Origin: Sideroxyarcus sp.
GTDB lineage: Bacteria > Pseudomonadota > Gammaproteobacteria > Burkholderiales > Gallionellaceae
Direction: 5' to 3'
Assembly (NCBI GenBank): GCA_030652215.1
Contig: JAUSBC010000102.1
Coordinates: 1-64,000, forward strand
DNA length: 64,000 nt
Shown: one piece after another, positions 8,916 to 16,397 of the stretch
How positions within the stretch are numbered: position 1 is the stretch's first letter
Layout: every line of letters starts with the position of its first letter
Made by a program: the position numbers and the translations under genes
Notes under the pieces: generated by a model
Seen by the model: the letters and a program-made list of their open reading frames with translations, nothing else
The model's database searches: none
Told to the model about the DNA's origin: nothing

Positions 8916-9796
8916 GGCGCGAGTTTCTTTCCGGTCACGTTGATGAACAGGTCTTCCAGCGTCCAGGCGCGGATGCGCAACCGGTCGAGGTTGACGCCGC
9001 GTTCCATGAGTTGCTGCAGCGTATGGTGCAGGCGCTTGGTCCTGATCTCCAGCATGTCGCCGGCCTCCACTGCACTCAGTTCACACCCCGCCAGCTTGTC
9101 TCCCGCATCGACGCCGGGGATCTGCAGGATGACATCCCCGAAATGATCGGACAGCAATTGCATAGGCGTGCCCTGCGACACGATGCGCCCCTTGTCCATG
9201 ATGGCGATCTCGTCGCACAGCGCGTAGGCTTCTTCCATATAGTGCGTGGTCAGCACGATGGTCTTGTTGCGCGATTTCACCAGTTTGACCAGATCCCAGA
9301 AATTGCGCCGTGCCTGCGGGTCCAGTCCGGTGGTCGGTTCGTCCAGGAAGATCAGGTCGGGATCGTTGATTAACGCCAACGCCAGCAGCAGACGCTGGCG
9401 CTGGCCGCCCGATATCTTGCGCGTGTCGCGTTCCAGAATATCCGTCAGCGAACACAACTCGATGATCTCGGGGATAGGCAGCGTCTTCTGGTACAGCCGT
9501 TCAAACAGCTCCAGCGTCTCGCGCACGGTCAGGAACTCCTGCAGCGCCGTGTGCTGGAACTGTATGCCCACCTCTTCGCGATAGCGCGATCCCAGCGGCT
9601 CGCCTTTGTAGAGCACGGTGCCGCTGGTGGGCGGATGGATGCCTTCCAGCATCTCGATGGTGGTGGTCTTGCCCGCGCCGTTGGGGCCGAGCAAGCCGAA
9701 GCAGATGCCTTGCGGGATGGCGAGGTCGATGCCGTCCACGGCGCGGACGCCGGGATATTGTTTGACCAGCGCGGTGGCGGTGATGATGGGTGACAT
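8912..9796 (-). CDS. ABC transporter ATP-binding protein
   Basis: ATPase subunit (294 aa) of the exporter with the downstream permease. Walker A is GPNGAGKTTT, the signature is ISGGQRQR, and Walker B is LIFLDEPTTGLDP, followed by the H-loop TTHYMEEA. I start at MSPIITATALVKQYPG, where homology to DrrA/NodI-type ATPases begins, rather than at an upstream Met 33 codons earlier. A 123-bp space separates it from the HD-GYP gene upstream on the same strand, so it may belong to the same transcript or have its own promoter. Confidence 0.92.
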   Translation of the reverse strand: MSPIITATALVKQYPGVRAVDGIDLAIPQGICFGLLGPNGAGKTTTIEMLEGIHPPTSGTVLYKGEPLGSRYREEVGIQFQHTALQEFLTVRETLELFERLYQKTLPIPEIIELCSLTDILERDTRKISGGQRQRLLLALALINDPDLIFLDEPTTGLDPQARRNFWDLVKLVKSRNKTIVLTTHYMEEAYALCDEIAIMDKGRIVSQGTPMQLLSDHFGDVILQIPGVDAGDKLAGCELSAVEAGDMLEIRTKRLHHTLQQLMERGVNLDRLRIRAWTLEDLFINVTGKKLAP

Positions 9797-9919
9797 ATAT
9801 ATAGTGGCTTGGGCGGATAATGAAAAATGCCCGAGCAGTGTACTCAGTTTTCTGGAATTGCGGCAACTCCGTTCGAGCGCGGAGTCATGACGCAAACAGA
9901 AGATTCTATTCGGAGGGCT

Positions 9920-10945
9920 TCAGTCCCAGAATTTGAAGTCGGCCTTTTCCAGAACGTGGATACAACAGTCGACCACTTGCGGGTCGTAGAGCGTGCCCCG
10001 GCCCTTGCGGATTTCCTCTACCGCCGCGTCGATGCCCAATGCCGGGCGATAAGGACGGTAGGACGTCATCGCCTCGACCACGTCAGCCACGCCGATGATG
10101 CGCGCTTCCATGCATATTTCTTCGCCCTTGAGGCCTTTGGGATAACCCGAGCCGTCCATGCGCTCGTGGTGCTCCACCACCATGCGCGCCACCGGCCAGG
10201 GAAAAGTCGCACCCTCCAGAATTTCGTAACCGGCTTCGAGATGGGTTCTGATGATATCCATTTCGGTCTTGGATAATTTTCTCGGGCAACTCAGGATTTC
10301 GGACGGCACCCGTATCTTGCCCACGTCATGCACCAGACTGCCGAGCCGGATGCCGGTGATGATGCTGGGGGGCATGTTCATTTCTTCGGCAATGGCCGTC
10401 GCCAGCAGGGCAACCCGCTTCTGGTGCCCGTCGGTGTAGGGATCGCGCATTTCGATAGCGCGCGACAGCACACCGATGGTTTGCTCCAGGGAGTCGATGA
10501 CGAGTTTTTCGGCTTTCTCCATATCCCGTTTGTGGAAGCGGTGTCTGGCGCTCTTGTGAATTGCCTGCAGCAAAATATCGGTGTTGACCGGTTTGGTCAC
10601 GTATTGATCCACGCCGATTTCGATGGCGCGGATAAAGTAATCCCGCTCGCTGTAGGCGGTGATCACGATGATGGGGACTTCACGGGAAGTGGACTTGATG
10701 GCCGATGCCATCTCCAGACCGTCCATTACCGGCATCTTGATATCGGTCACCACGACATCGGGATGATATTCGTGGAAAGCCTGCGCACCTTCCTCGCCGT
10801 TGACGGCGGTATGCAGCGTGCCGACCCAGCGGCGCAGGAAGCGGGACAGCAGTTCCCGTATTTCTTCGTCATCCTCGACATAGAGTACCGACAGGGTCTT
10901 GAGGAATTCGGTATCGATCTGTGTTTCCGTACTTTCGGTTTTCAT
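9920..10945 (-). CDS. Response regulator with HD-GYP c-di-GMP phosphodiesterase domain
   Basis: Two-component output protein of 341 residues. The receiver domain (about 15-130) has Asp68 as the phospho-acceptor (VVVTDIKMPVMDG) and Lys118. The HD-GYP domain (about 150-340) has the HD pair His206-Asp207 (VHDVGKI), His259-His260 and GSGYPKGL, so the metal ligands and GYP motif are intact. This family hydrolyses c-di-GMP. It follows the histidine kinase by 15 nt and is its likely partner. Confidence 0.95.
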   Translation of the reverse strand: MKTESTETQIDTEFLKTLSVLYVEDDEEIRELLSRFLRRWVGTLHTAVNGEEGAQAFHEYHPDVVVTDIKMPVMDGLEMASAIKSTSREVPIIVITAYSERDYFIRAIEIGVDQYVTKPVNTDILLQAIHKSARHRFHKRDMEKAEKLVIDSLEQTIGVLSRAIEMRDPYTDGHQKRVALLATAIAEEMNMPPSIITGIRLGSLVHDVGKIRVPSEILSCPRKLSKTEMDIIRTHLEAGYEILEGATFPWPVARMVVEHHERMDGSGYPKGLKGEEICMEARIIGVADVVEAMTSYRPYRPALGIDAAVEEIRKGRGTLYDPQVVDCCIHVLEKADFKFWD

Positions 10946-10960
10946 TGCTGTAGTCGCCCG

Positions 10961-12436
10961 TCAAGAGGCTTTTTCCAAAGGGATGCTTAAAGTGAAGCGG
11001 GCACCGTTTTCGATATTGTCCGCGCGTATTTCGCCTTCCATATTACGCTCAATAATCATTTTCGCCATGTATAAGCCGATGCCGGTCCCCTGATCCTTGG
11101 TGGTGAAGTAGGGATCGAACAATCGCGGCAGTATTTCCGGGGGGATGCCGCCGCCGTTGTCCGTCACGCTCAACACGGCATACTCGCCTTCAGTACCGAG
11201 TACGACCCGGATCAGTCCGTCGGCCGGTTTTTTTTCCTTGATGGCCTCCTTTGCGTTCACCAGCAAGTTGAGCACGGCCTGCCCGTATTGGCTGGGGAAA
11301 CCGCTCGCCGTCAATCCGGGCGGCGCATCGACGGTGAGTTCGATCCGGTTGCTCTTGAGCGAAGCCTCAATGATGAAAACCGCCTCCCTGACGGCCGTCG
11401 CCACATCAAAACTCGATTTCTCCCGGTCCGGGCGAAAGAAATCGCGAAAATCGTCGATGGTGGTGGACATCTTCTGGATCAGGCGCCGGGCGCTGGCAAC
11501 GTCGCGTTCCAGCGACTCTTCCGTCATTGTCTTGAAGCGGAAATCGTCCAGTACGTTGCTGATGAGCAGGCTCAGGGAATTGAGCGGCTGCCGCCACTGG
11601 TGCGCGATGTTGTGCACCATTTCGCCCATGGCGGCCAGCCGCGATTGCTGGATGAGCAGATGGTCCTTGTCGCGGTTGGCGGCGACTTCGGCGCTCACCC
11701 GCTGCTCCAGGGTTGCATTCAAGCGGCCGAGCGCATCCTCCGCATCCTTGCGCTCGGCAATCTCGCGCAACAGGCTGGCATGGTTGCTTTGCAGGTCGTT
11801 GCGCATGGAAGAAAAACTGTTCACCAGATCGCCGATTTCGTCTTTGCCTGCCTTGGGCAAGGGCGCGTCGAATTCCATTTTGGCCAGGCGTTTGGCGGCA
11901 TCGGCCAATTGCCGGGACGGTTTTCCGACCAGGATTTCTGCGGCGGAAATGATGGCGGCCAACAGCAGGGTTAGCACGCCCAGCAGAATGTAAGTGATCT
12001 CGCGAATTTCCCGCCTCGTATTGTCCAGCGCCGGGGCTATGTCGACTTTTACAGTCAGCAGGCCCAGCTCGGTGTCCAGATAGCGTATCGGTTTTCGCAA
12101 GATGCGCACTTCGGGGGCGGCCGGACTGCCGGGTGTCCCGGGCAGGGTGGCCAGCGGGTAGAGCTGTTTCCCTTCGGCATTGGCTAAATTGAAGTCTATC
12201 CAGGCAGGATTTTTTTCCTTCAGGGCATTGAGATTTTCATGGACGATATCCAACTGGCTGCCCAGCAACAGCGGAATCATGCCTTCCACCACGCTGTCCA
12301 GATGCTGGTCCACTGCCACGAGCAGCGAGGCTTCGTTGTTCGCCACGATTCTGGGTATCCACGAGCCGTAAAGAAAGGTGCCGATCAACAGGCTGATCAG
12401 CAGCAAGGGCAACAGAAGCTTTACGCGCAAGGACAC
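10961..12436 (-). CDS. Membrane sensor histidine kinase
   Basis: 491-residue kinase with one membrane helix at about 7-24, a periplasmic region to about 145, a second helix at about 148-166, a HAMP linker (about 167-220), a coiled coil, and the phospho-acceptor His279 in NIAHQWRQPLNS. The ATPase domain carries NLLVNAKEAI, DNGGGIPPE and GTGIGLYMAK. It starts with GTG at 12436, supported by GAGGAG 9 nt upstream and by position 6 nt after the upstream stop. It sits between a PhnD-like binding protein and an HD-GYP regulator, so it probably relays a signal from the binding protein to c-di-GMP turnover. Confidence 0.93.
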   Translation of the reverse strand: MSLRVKLLLPLLLISLLIGTFLYGSWIPRIVANNEASLLVAVDQHLDSVVEGMIPLLLGSQLDIVHENLNALKEKNPAWIDFNLANAEGKQLYPLATLPGTPGSPAAPEVRILRKPIRYLDTELGLLTVKVDIAPALDNTRREIREITYILLGVLTLLLAAIISAAEILVGKPSRQLADAAKRLAKMEFDAPLPKAGKDEIGDLVNSFSSMRNDLQSNHASLLREIAERKDAEDALGRLNATLEQRVSAEVAANRDKDHLLIQQSRLAAMGEMVHNIAHQWRQPLNSLSLLISNVLDDFRFKTMTEESLERDVASARRLIQKMSTTIDDFRDFFRPDREKSSFDVATAVREAVFIIEASLKSNRIELTVDAPPGLTASGFPSQYGQAVLNLLVNAKEAIKEKKPADGLIRVVLGTEGEYAVLSVTDNGGGIPPEILPRLFDPYFTTKDQGTGIGLYMAKMIIERNMEGEIRADNIENGARFTLSIPLEKAS

Positions 12437-12442
12437 TGCAGA

Positions 12443-13318
12443 TCACTCCTCGACCCAGAGGGAATAGAGTCCCCAGGAACGCATCACGGTATAGTCCTCA
12501 ATAGAAGCGGGCACGATTTTCCGCATGGGTACCTTGGACAGCAGCACCTGTCCCTGCGGCGTGGCAGCGAAGTCCATGAGGGCAGCGCGCAACTTTTCGT
12601 GATCGGCTTTGGCGACGCGGGGGTGGGCTGCAATCGGATGCGAAGGCATATCCCGTGTCGTATACAGCACCGTGAGTGCATCGCGAATGGACGCATCCTG
12701 TTCCTGCAGGGTTTTTTCCACGCCGCCGCCGGCGCTGGTCAGGCCGTTGACCACATGCAGATAAACCGAACTGTGCGTCTTCACATACAGCGGCTCGACC
12801 TTGACCTTGAATACCTGGTTCAGGTCAGCGCGCATGAGCAGGCTGGCGCCCAGGGCATTCGGCGACGGGAAGGCGACGCTCTTTCCGTTCAGGTCTTTTA
12901 CGGCTCGCACCGGGCCATCCTTGCGCACCACGAGTATCCCGCGCAGCGGGGCGCTGTCGCGCACTAGCGGAATGTATTTCTGTGTCGTGCTCACCTTCAT
13001 GATGTGAAAAGGGTTCGCGTAAATGAAATCGAACGCGCCGTTGTTGATGCCGTGCTCGAATTCCGGCACCGTAAGCGTCGCGACCAATTTGAGCGAAAGG
13101 CCGCTGCGCTGTGCCAACTCGTCCACGATCGGCTTCCAGATCGCAAAAAGTTTGCGCTGTTCAAACTGGGGTACCACGGCGAAGGTATAGGTTTGCGGTG
13201 CCGCCAAGGCAAAAGAGGAACAAGCGAGCCCGGATAGCAGAGCCAAGCCAAATGCGACGCCGGCCAATCCTGGCCAACGGCGTGTTTTAACGCCCTCTTT
13301 GATAGGATAAGTACTCAT
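12443..13318 (-). CDS. PhnD-like periplasmic phosphate/phosphonate-type binding protein
   Basis: Secreted solute-binding protein (291 aa) of the PhnD/SBP_bac_12 type. A long N-terminal signal region ends near SSFALA (about residue 39). YTFAVVPQFEQRKLFAIWKPIVDEL and GAFDFIYANPFHI are the usual family signatures. AGGAGG lies 6 nt before the ATG. No phosphonate ABC permease or ATPase gene is nearby. The next two genes are a membrane kinase and an HD-GYP regulator, so it more likely serves as a ligand sensor than as a transporter part. The ligand is unknown. Confidence 0.88.
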   Translation of the reverse strand: MSTYPIKEGVKTRRWPGLAGVAFGLALLSGLACSSFALAAPQTYTFAVVPQFEQRKLFAIWKPIVDELAQRSGLSLKLVATLTVPEFEHGINNGAFDFIYANPFHIMKVSTTQKYIPLVRDSAPLRGILVVRKDGPVRAVKDLNGKSVAFPSPNALGASLLMRADLNQVFKVKVEPLYVKTHSSVYLHVVNGLTSAGGGVEKTLQEQDASIRDALTVLYTTRDMPSHPIAAHPRVAKADHEKLRAALMDFAATPQGQVLLSKVPMRKIVPASIEDYTVMRSWGLYSLWVEE

Positions 13319-13390
13319 GATTGCCTCCTGTCACGATTATTTTTTTTGTTGCTGCGGCATTCATTCTAGTCCCATCCAGGGCGACTTGTT

Positions 13391-13431
13391 ATTGATCCGG
13401 CTATAAGAAGTTTGAAGTCGGCAGTTGTAGG
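13391..13431 (+). repeat. Interspersed ATTGATCCGG repeat, copy 3
   Basis: Shares ATTGATCCGG, AAGTTTGAAGTC and GCAGTTGTAGG with the copy at 7631. It lies in the left flank of the cassette array. Confidence 0.65.
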
Positions 13432-13500
13432 GAGGGCAAGCGCCCCCGTTGACTGTTTAGAATGATTTTCTGACCTTCTCTGTTTCAGCCGGAACGGCCC

Positions 13501-13556
13501 TTCGCGTACGGCAGCGAAGGCAATTTCGCAACTTGAGCTACTGCATCGTGCCAGTA
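13501..13556 (+). repeat. Imperfect direct repeat flanking the cassette array, left copy
   Basis: Begins TTCGCGTACGGCAGC and continues with GCGAAGG-CAATTTCGCA and TTGAGCTACTGC. The same order, with small gaps, occurs at 16115-16172 on the far side of the array. Confidence 0.65.
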
Positions 13557-13711
13557 GGAGACATCCGTCCCTGCCCGTACTATTATGCATATGCGGTCAG
13601 GCAACGACAGTTTGGGTTCTAATGAATCAATTGGTTACGAAAAGAATGCGCGCCACATTATTATTGATAGTATGGACCGGCGGGTCCGTCTAATAACTGT
13701 AGAGGTTTGTT

Positions 13712-13942
13712 ATGTGGCCATTTTCCAAGAAGAATGAATTACCAAACCTTGCTTTTGAGCCAACGTCTGCCATGATTGATGAAGCAAAGAAAAATCCGAA
13801 TGGGTGGGTGTATCAAATTGACGGCCAGTTCGCTCCACATGAAGCTGTACCGCCTGAAAGCATCGTGGGCGCATATGCTGTGGATGCGAACGGAAATCTC
13901 ACTGGTGAATTCAAAGCCAACCCAAAATATCGTGGCCGTTAA
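13712..13942 (+). CDS. Cassette 1: small hypothetical protein
   Basis: 76-residue protein that I do not recognise. It has no signal peptide or membrane segment and begins MWPFSKKNELPNLAFEPTS. It contains a tryptophan-centred NGWVYQIDGQF and a Gly/Asn-rich end. The start codon lies only 3 nt after the cassette's left core (13699-13708). The stop is followed within 3 nt by its attC. Short orphan proteins of this kind are common cassette cargo. Function unknown. Confidence 0.7.
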   Translation: MWPFSKKNELPNLAFEPTSAMIDEAKKNPNGWVYQIDGQFAPHEAVPPESIVGAYAVDANGNLTGEFKANPKYRGR

Positions 13943-13944
13943 AC

Positions 13945-14002
13945 CTCTAACCCGGCATTCAAGTGGGACGCGCTGCGCGCGCCCCTCAATTTCACGTTCG
14001 GC
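13945..14002 (+). other. attC site 1 (cassette 1)
   Basis: 58 bp, the usual length of short attC sites. Inverse core CTCTAAC at 13945-13951, core GTTCGGC at 13996-14002, and an imperfect stem between them built on TTCAAGTGGGACGCGC and GCGCGCCCCTCAA. Confidence 0.8.
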
Positions 14003-14017
14003 GTCTTTCATCTGAGC

Positions 14018-14332
14018 ATGTTGCCTTTCGCTATTAATTTTGATTTGCTCCAGTGGGAAAGCCCACTGCCTGGCGCTCGTTTCAAAGCCTATCGGGAGGG
14101 CGCGAGACAAATCCGCCTTCTGGAGTTCACGTCTGATTTTGTCGAACCAGTCTGGTGCGAAAAAGGCCATGTTGGTTTTGTGCTGGAAGGCACTCTTGAG
14201 GTTGACTTCAACGGTCGGGTGGTGGTCTATCCGCAAGGCTCAGGTATCTCCATTTCTGCTGGCCCCGCTGCCGCACATAAGGCGCGTTCCATTACGCCAG
14301 TTGTACGATTGGTGCTTGTCGAAGATGTTTAG
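14018..14332 (+). CDS. Cassette 2: cupin-domain protein
   Basis: 104-residue single-domain cupin. GHVGFVLEGTLEVDFNGRVVVYPQGSG is the core beta-barrel pattern: a cupin-1-like strand, then a glycine turn, then AHKARS near the end. Of the usual metal-ligand histidines only the one in AAAHKA is obvious, so metal binding is uncertain. It starts 15 nt after the attC1 core. The substrate cannot be inferred. The 72 bp between its stop and attC2 are non-coding. Confidence 0.75.
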   Translation: MLPFAINFDLLQWESPLPGARFKAYREGARQIRLLEFTSDFVEPVWCEKGHVGFVLEGTLEVDFNGRVVVYPQGSGISISAGPAAAHKARSITPVVRLVLVEDV

Positions 14333-14404
14333 GCCAAGTCAGTTTTCTTTCGGAGTTTGCGGTTGCCATTTTGAAAATCGCCGGGCCAGTGGTTTGGCTA
14401 TGAT

Positions 14405-14467
14405 GCCGAACCCGTCATACGGGAGGGTTAGCCAAGAAGCGGGCTTCCCCTCAATTTTACGTTCGGC
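14405..14467 (+). other. attC site 2 (cassette 2)
   Basis: 63 bp with inverse core GCCGAAC (14405-14411) and core GTTCGGC (14461-14467). The inner stem pairs GAGGGTTAGCC with GGGCTTCCCCTC, leaving bulges. The bases CTCAATTTTACGTTCGGCGT nearly repeat the end of attC1. Confidence 0.82.
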
Positions 14468-14488
14468 GTCGGTGGCCTGCGTAGTGCC

Positions 14489-15001
14489 ATGAGACTAGAG
14501 TGCAATTTGTGCGCCATTCGAGATTGGCAGCCCAGCGATGAGGCGGCCCTGCTTGCCGTTGCCAACAATCGGAACGTTTGGCGAAATCTCCATCATCGTT
14601 TTCCGCATCCCTACACTCAGGCCGACGCCAGCTTTTGGTTTGCTTTGCTTGCGGCCATGCCCGAACCCACGCACTGGGCAATCGAGATAAATGGCGTCGC
14701 CGTCGGTGGCGTTGGCGTCGATCTCGGAGAGGGTATCTTCGCCAAGTCAGGGCAATTCGGCTACTGGCTTGGCGAACAGCACTGGGGGCGGCGCATCATG
14801 TCAGAGGCAGCTCGTGCAGTTTCGGAATACGCCCTCAGCCACTTTGGCTTGGCGCGCTTGGAGGCGCCAGTCTTTGCGTGGAATCCCGCCTCCATGCGGG
14901 TGCTCGAAAAGGCAGGCTTCGTGCGCGAGGGTGTTCTGCGCAATAGCGTGCTTAAGGATGGTCAGTTAATCGACCAAGTTCTTTATGCACTCGTCCGGTA
15001 A
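14489..15001 (+). CDS. Cassette 3: GNAT-family N-acetyltransferase
   Basis: 170-residue acetyltransferase of the RimJ/RimL-like GNAT type. The acetyl-CoA loop region is GYWLGEQHWGRRIMSEAAR, and the C-terminal motif is FAWNPASMRVLEKAGFVREG followed by LRNSVLKDGQLIDQVLYALV. The length is complete. GNAT enzymes are frequent integron cargo and acetylate small molecules, antibiotics or proteins; the substrate here is unknown. It starts 21 nt after the attC2 core and ends 6 nt before attC3. Confidence 0.88.
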   Translation: MRLECNLCAIRDWQPSDEAALLAVANNRNVWRNLHHRFPHPYTQADASFWFALLAAMPEPTHWAIEINGVAVGGVGVDLGEGIFAKSGQFGYWLGEQHWGRRIMSEAARAVSEYALSHFGLARLEAPVFAWNPASMRVLEKAGFVREGVLRNSVLKDGQLIDQVLYALVR

Positions 15002-15007
15002 AACAAC

Positions 15008-15073
15008 GCCGAACCCGGCTGTCGAGCGGACCTGCGCAAAAAGCCGCGCAGGTCGCTCACTTCTACGTTATGC
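15008..15073 (+). other. attC site 3 (cassette 3)
   Basis: 66 bp with inverse core GCCGAAC (15008-15014) and core GTTATGC (15067-15073). It is the best folded of the set: GAGCGGACCTGCGC pairs with GCGCAGGTCGCTC with one bulged base, an attC hallmark. Confidence 0.85.
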
Positions 15074-15099
15074 GGCATCATCACCGAGCGCTGTAACGA

Positions 15100-15560
15100 A
15101 TGGCTGAGCTAATCGAAGTTGAGACAGAACGCCTTCGCTTACGCCAGTGGAGGCTCGCTGATCGCGAGCCCTTCGCCGCGATGAACGCAGACCTCAGGGT
15201 TATGGAGTATTTTTCCGCTACGCTCAGACGCGCAGAGAGTGACGCGATGGCTGATCGCTGCCAATTGCTCATCGAAGAGCGAGGGGGGGGGTTCTGGGCC
15301 GCTGAGTACAAGGCCACTCATGAATTCATTGGGTTTGTCGGCTTGCACATACCATCTGCCGAACTTCCATTTTCTCCTTTGCGGCGGTCGGCAATCTCCG
15401 GTCTCGCGCTGTAATGGAGCGCCTCGGCATGCAGGAGTCCGGAACCTTTGAGCATCCTCAAGTGCCCGAGGGGCTTGGCCTTCGGCGTCATTGCTTGTAT
15501 CGTCTTGCCCTTGAAACCCATGCCGCACAACCCTGCGTTCAACCGGCAGCCCCACGTTAG
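15100..15560 (+). pseudogene. Cassette 4: GNAT acetyltransferase broken by internal deletion
   Basis: The N-terminal half (MAELIEVETERLRLRQWRLA through FIGFVGLHIPSAELPFSP) reads in one frame and stops at 15412-15414. The C-terminal GNAT end continues in another frame from about 15378 (NLRSRAVMERLGMQE, then GLRRHCLYRLALET) to a TAG at 15558-15560. The missing middle, where the acetyl-CoA loop should be, amounts to roughly 50 residues by comparison with intact family members. An out-of-frame deletion near 15365-15380 therefore disabled the gene. The nine-G run at 15285-15293 is not the break, because homology continues through it. Confidence 0.8.
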
Positions 15561-15562
15561 CT
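15525..15562 (+). other. attC site 4, shortened (cassette 4)
   Basis: Inverse core GCACAAC (15525-15531) and core GTTAGCT (15556-15562) remain, but only 38 bp in all, less than a functional attC. The half-site CCCTGCGTTCAACCGGCA is present, while most of the matching arm is lost. Confidence 0.65.
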
Positions 15563-15579
15563 CTCACTAGGAGACCCTC

Positions 15580-15981
15580 ATGCCTTATTTGAATGTAAGA
15601 GTTGCGATACCAGAATCATCAGAAACCACTGAAAAAATAGTGGCCGTGTTAATGAAGCACACAAGCGAAGTTCTCGGGAAGAAGCCTGATGTCACATCCA
15701 TCGAGATAGATTTCATAGCGCCCGATAAGTGGTTCGTTGGCGGTGTGCGCGTAAGCGATCAAAAGGCTGTTACGTTCTACCTTGACATAAAGGTTACTGA
15801 CGGAACCAATACGAAGGCAGAGAAAGCGAAATACGTAAAAAATGTGTTCGCTGACTTTGAATCAATCTTTGGACCAATTACACCGGCCAGCTATATAGTA
15901 ATCCACGATGTGCGCGCGGACTCATGGGGTTTTCAAGGGCGCACGCAAGAATATCGGTTTATTCAATCTCAACCGTTATGA
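15580..15981 (+). CDS. Cassette 5: tautomerase-family protein
   Basis: 133-residue protein with Pro directly after Met (MPYLNVRVAIPES), the hallmark of 4-oxalocrotonate-tautomerase-like enzymes, where Pro1 is the catalytic base after Met removal. LGKKPDVTSIEIDFIAPDKW and WFVGGVRV fit the family's strand-helix layout. It is about twice the length of a minimal 4-OT subunit. AGGAG at 15569-15573 precedes the ATG. The stop codon overlaps the inverse core of its own attC. The substrate is unknown. Confidence 0.75.
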   Translation: MPYLNVRVAIPESSETTEKIVAVLMKHTSEVLGKKPDVTSIEIDFIAPDKWFVGGVRVSDQKAVTFYLDIKVTDGTNTKAEKAKYVKNVFADFESIFGPITPASYIVIHDVRADSWGFQGRTQEYRFIQSQPL

Positions 15982-15987
15982 GCTAAC
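15980..15987 (+). other. attC site 5, only the inverse core recognisable
   Basis: GAGCTAAC is the exact reverse complement of the cassette 5 left core GTTAGCTC (15556-15563). No matching downstream core is visible in the next 130 bp, so the array is cut at this end. Confidence 0.6.
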
Positions 15988-16114
15988 AATCGCTACGAGA
16001 GGGACGCAGGTCGTGAGGGGGCGCTATCTGGTGCACTGTTTTCCGATGCTCGAGTGGCGGCTACTTGGCGGGCAAATTGGCAACATGAAATACCGCATCG
16101 TGCCAAAGCGGTTC

Positions 16115-16172
16115 TTCGCGTACGGCAGCTTTAGCGAAGCTAATTTCGCACTTGCGCTAGTGCGATGTACCC
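16115..16172 (+). repeat. Imperfect direct repeat flanking the cassette array, right copy
   Basis: Begins TTCGCGTACGGCAGC like the copy at 13501 and keeps the same order of blocks, with a 4-nt insertion after the first block. The two copies are about 2.6 kb apart. From 16173 to 16397 I see no gene. Confidence 0.65.
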
Positions 16173-16397
16173 CAAGCACCAACCAACTTCTCTGAATAAA
16201 TTGATTGTGTGAAGTAACATAATTTCTGGAGCTAGGCAACTTCCGGAAAAAGCAAAATCGTTGTGGATTTTCCGTGAGGCCGCACAGGGGTGGGTAGCTA
16301 CTGCAATCTAGCTATAGTCTCAGGCCAAACTGGGATGTTCGCACCTGAGTAGAACGGAATAATTTAACTGGCTCTAGTCAAACGCTATAGCAGCGTT

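Larger units (their letters stand above)
13319..13698. other. Intergenic region upstream of the PhnD-like gene and left flank of the cassette array
   Basis: No gene is seen. The stretch holds an ATTGATCCGG repeat copy (13391-13431) and the left copy of an imperfect direct repeat (13501-13556). The promoter of the PhnD-HK-HD-GYP unit should lie near 13330-13400, but I see no convincing -35/-10 pair. Confidence 0.6.
13699..15987 (+). mobile_element. Integron gene-cassette array without integrase (CALIN)
   Basis: Five short same-strand genes are separated by attC-like sites at about 13945, 14405, 15008, 15525 and 15980. For every cassette, the core at its left edge is the reverse complement of the inverse core in its own attC. 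GTAGAGGTTT (13699) pairs with AAACCTCTAAC (13941, one base missing). GTTCGGC (13996) pairs with GCCGAAC (14405), and GTTCGGC (14461) with GCCGAAC (15008). GTTATGCGGC (15067) pairs with GCCGCACAAC (15522, 9 of 10). GTTAGCT (15556) pairs with AGCTAAC (15981). This is what integrase-mediated cassette insertion leaves. No tyrosine integrase gene is present in the window. Confidence 0.82.

Noticed and set aside
13699-16172. Integron integrase gene within or beside the cassette array
   Set aside because: No tyrosine recombinase motif is encoded in this window; the neighbouring genes on both sides are signalling proteins.
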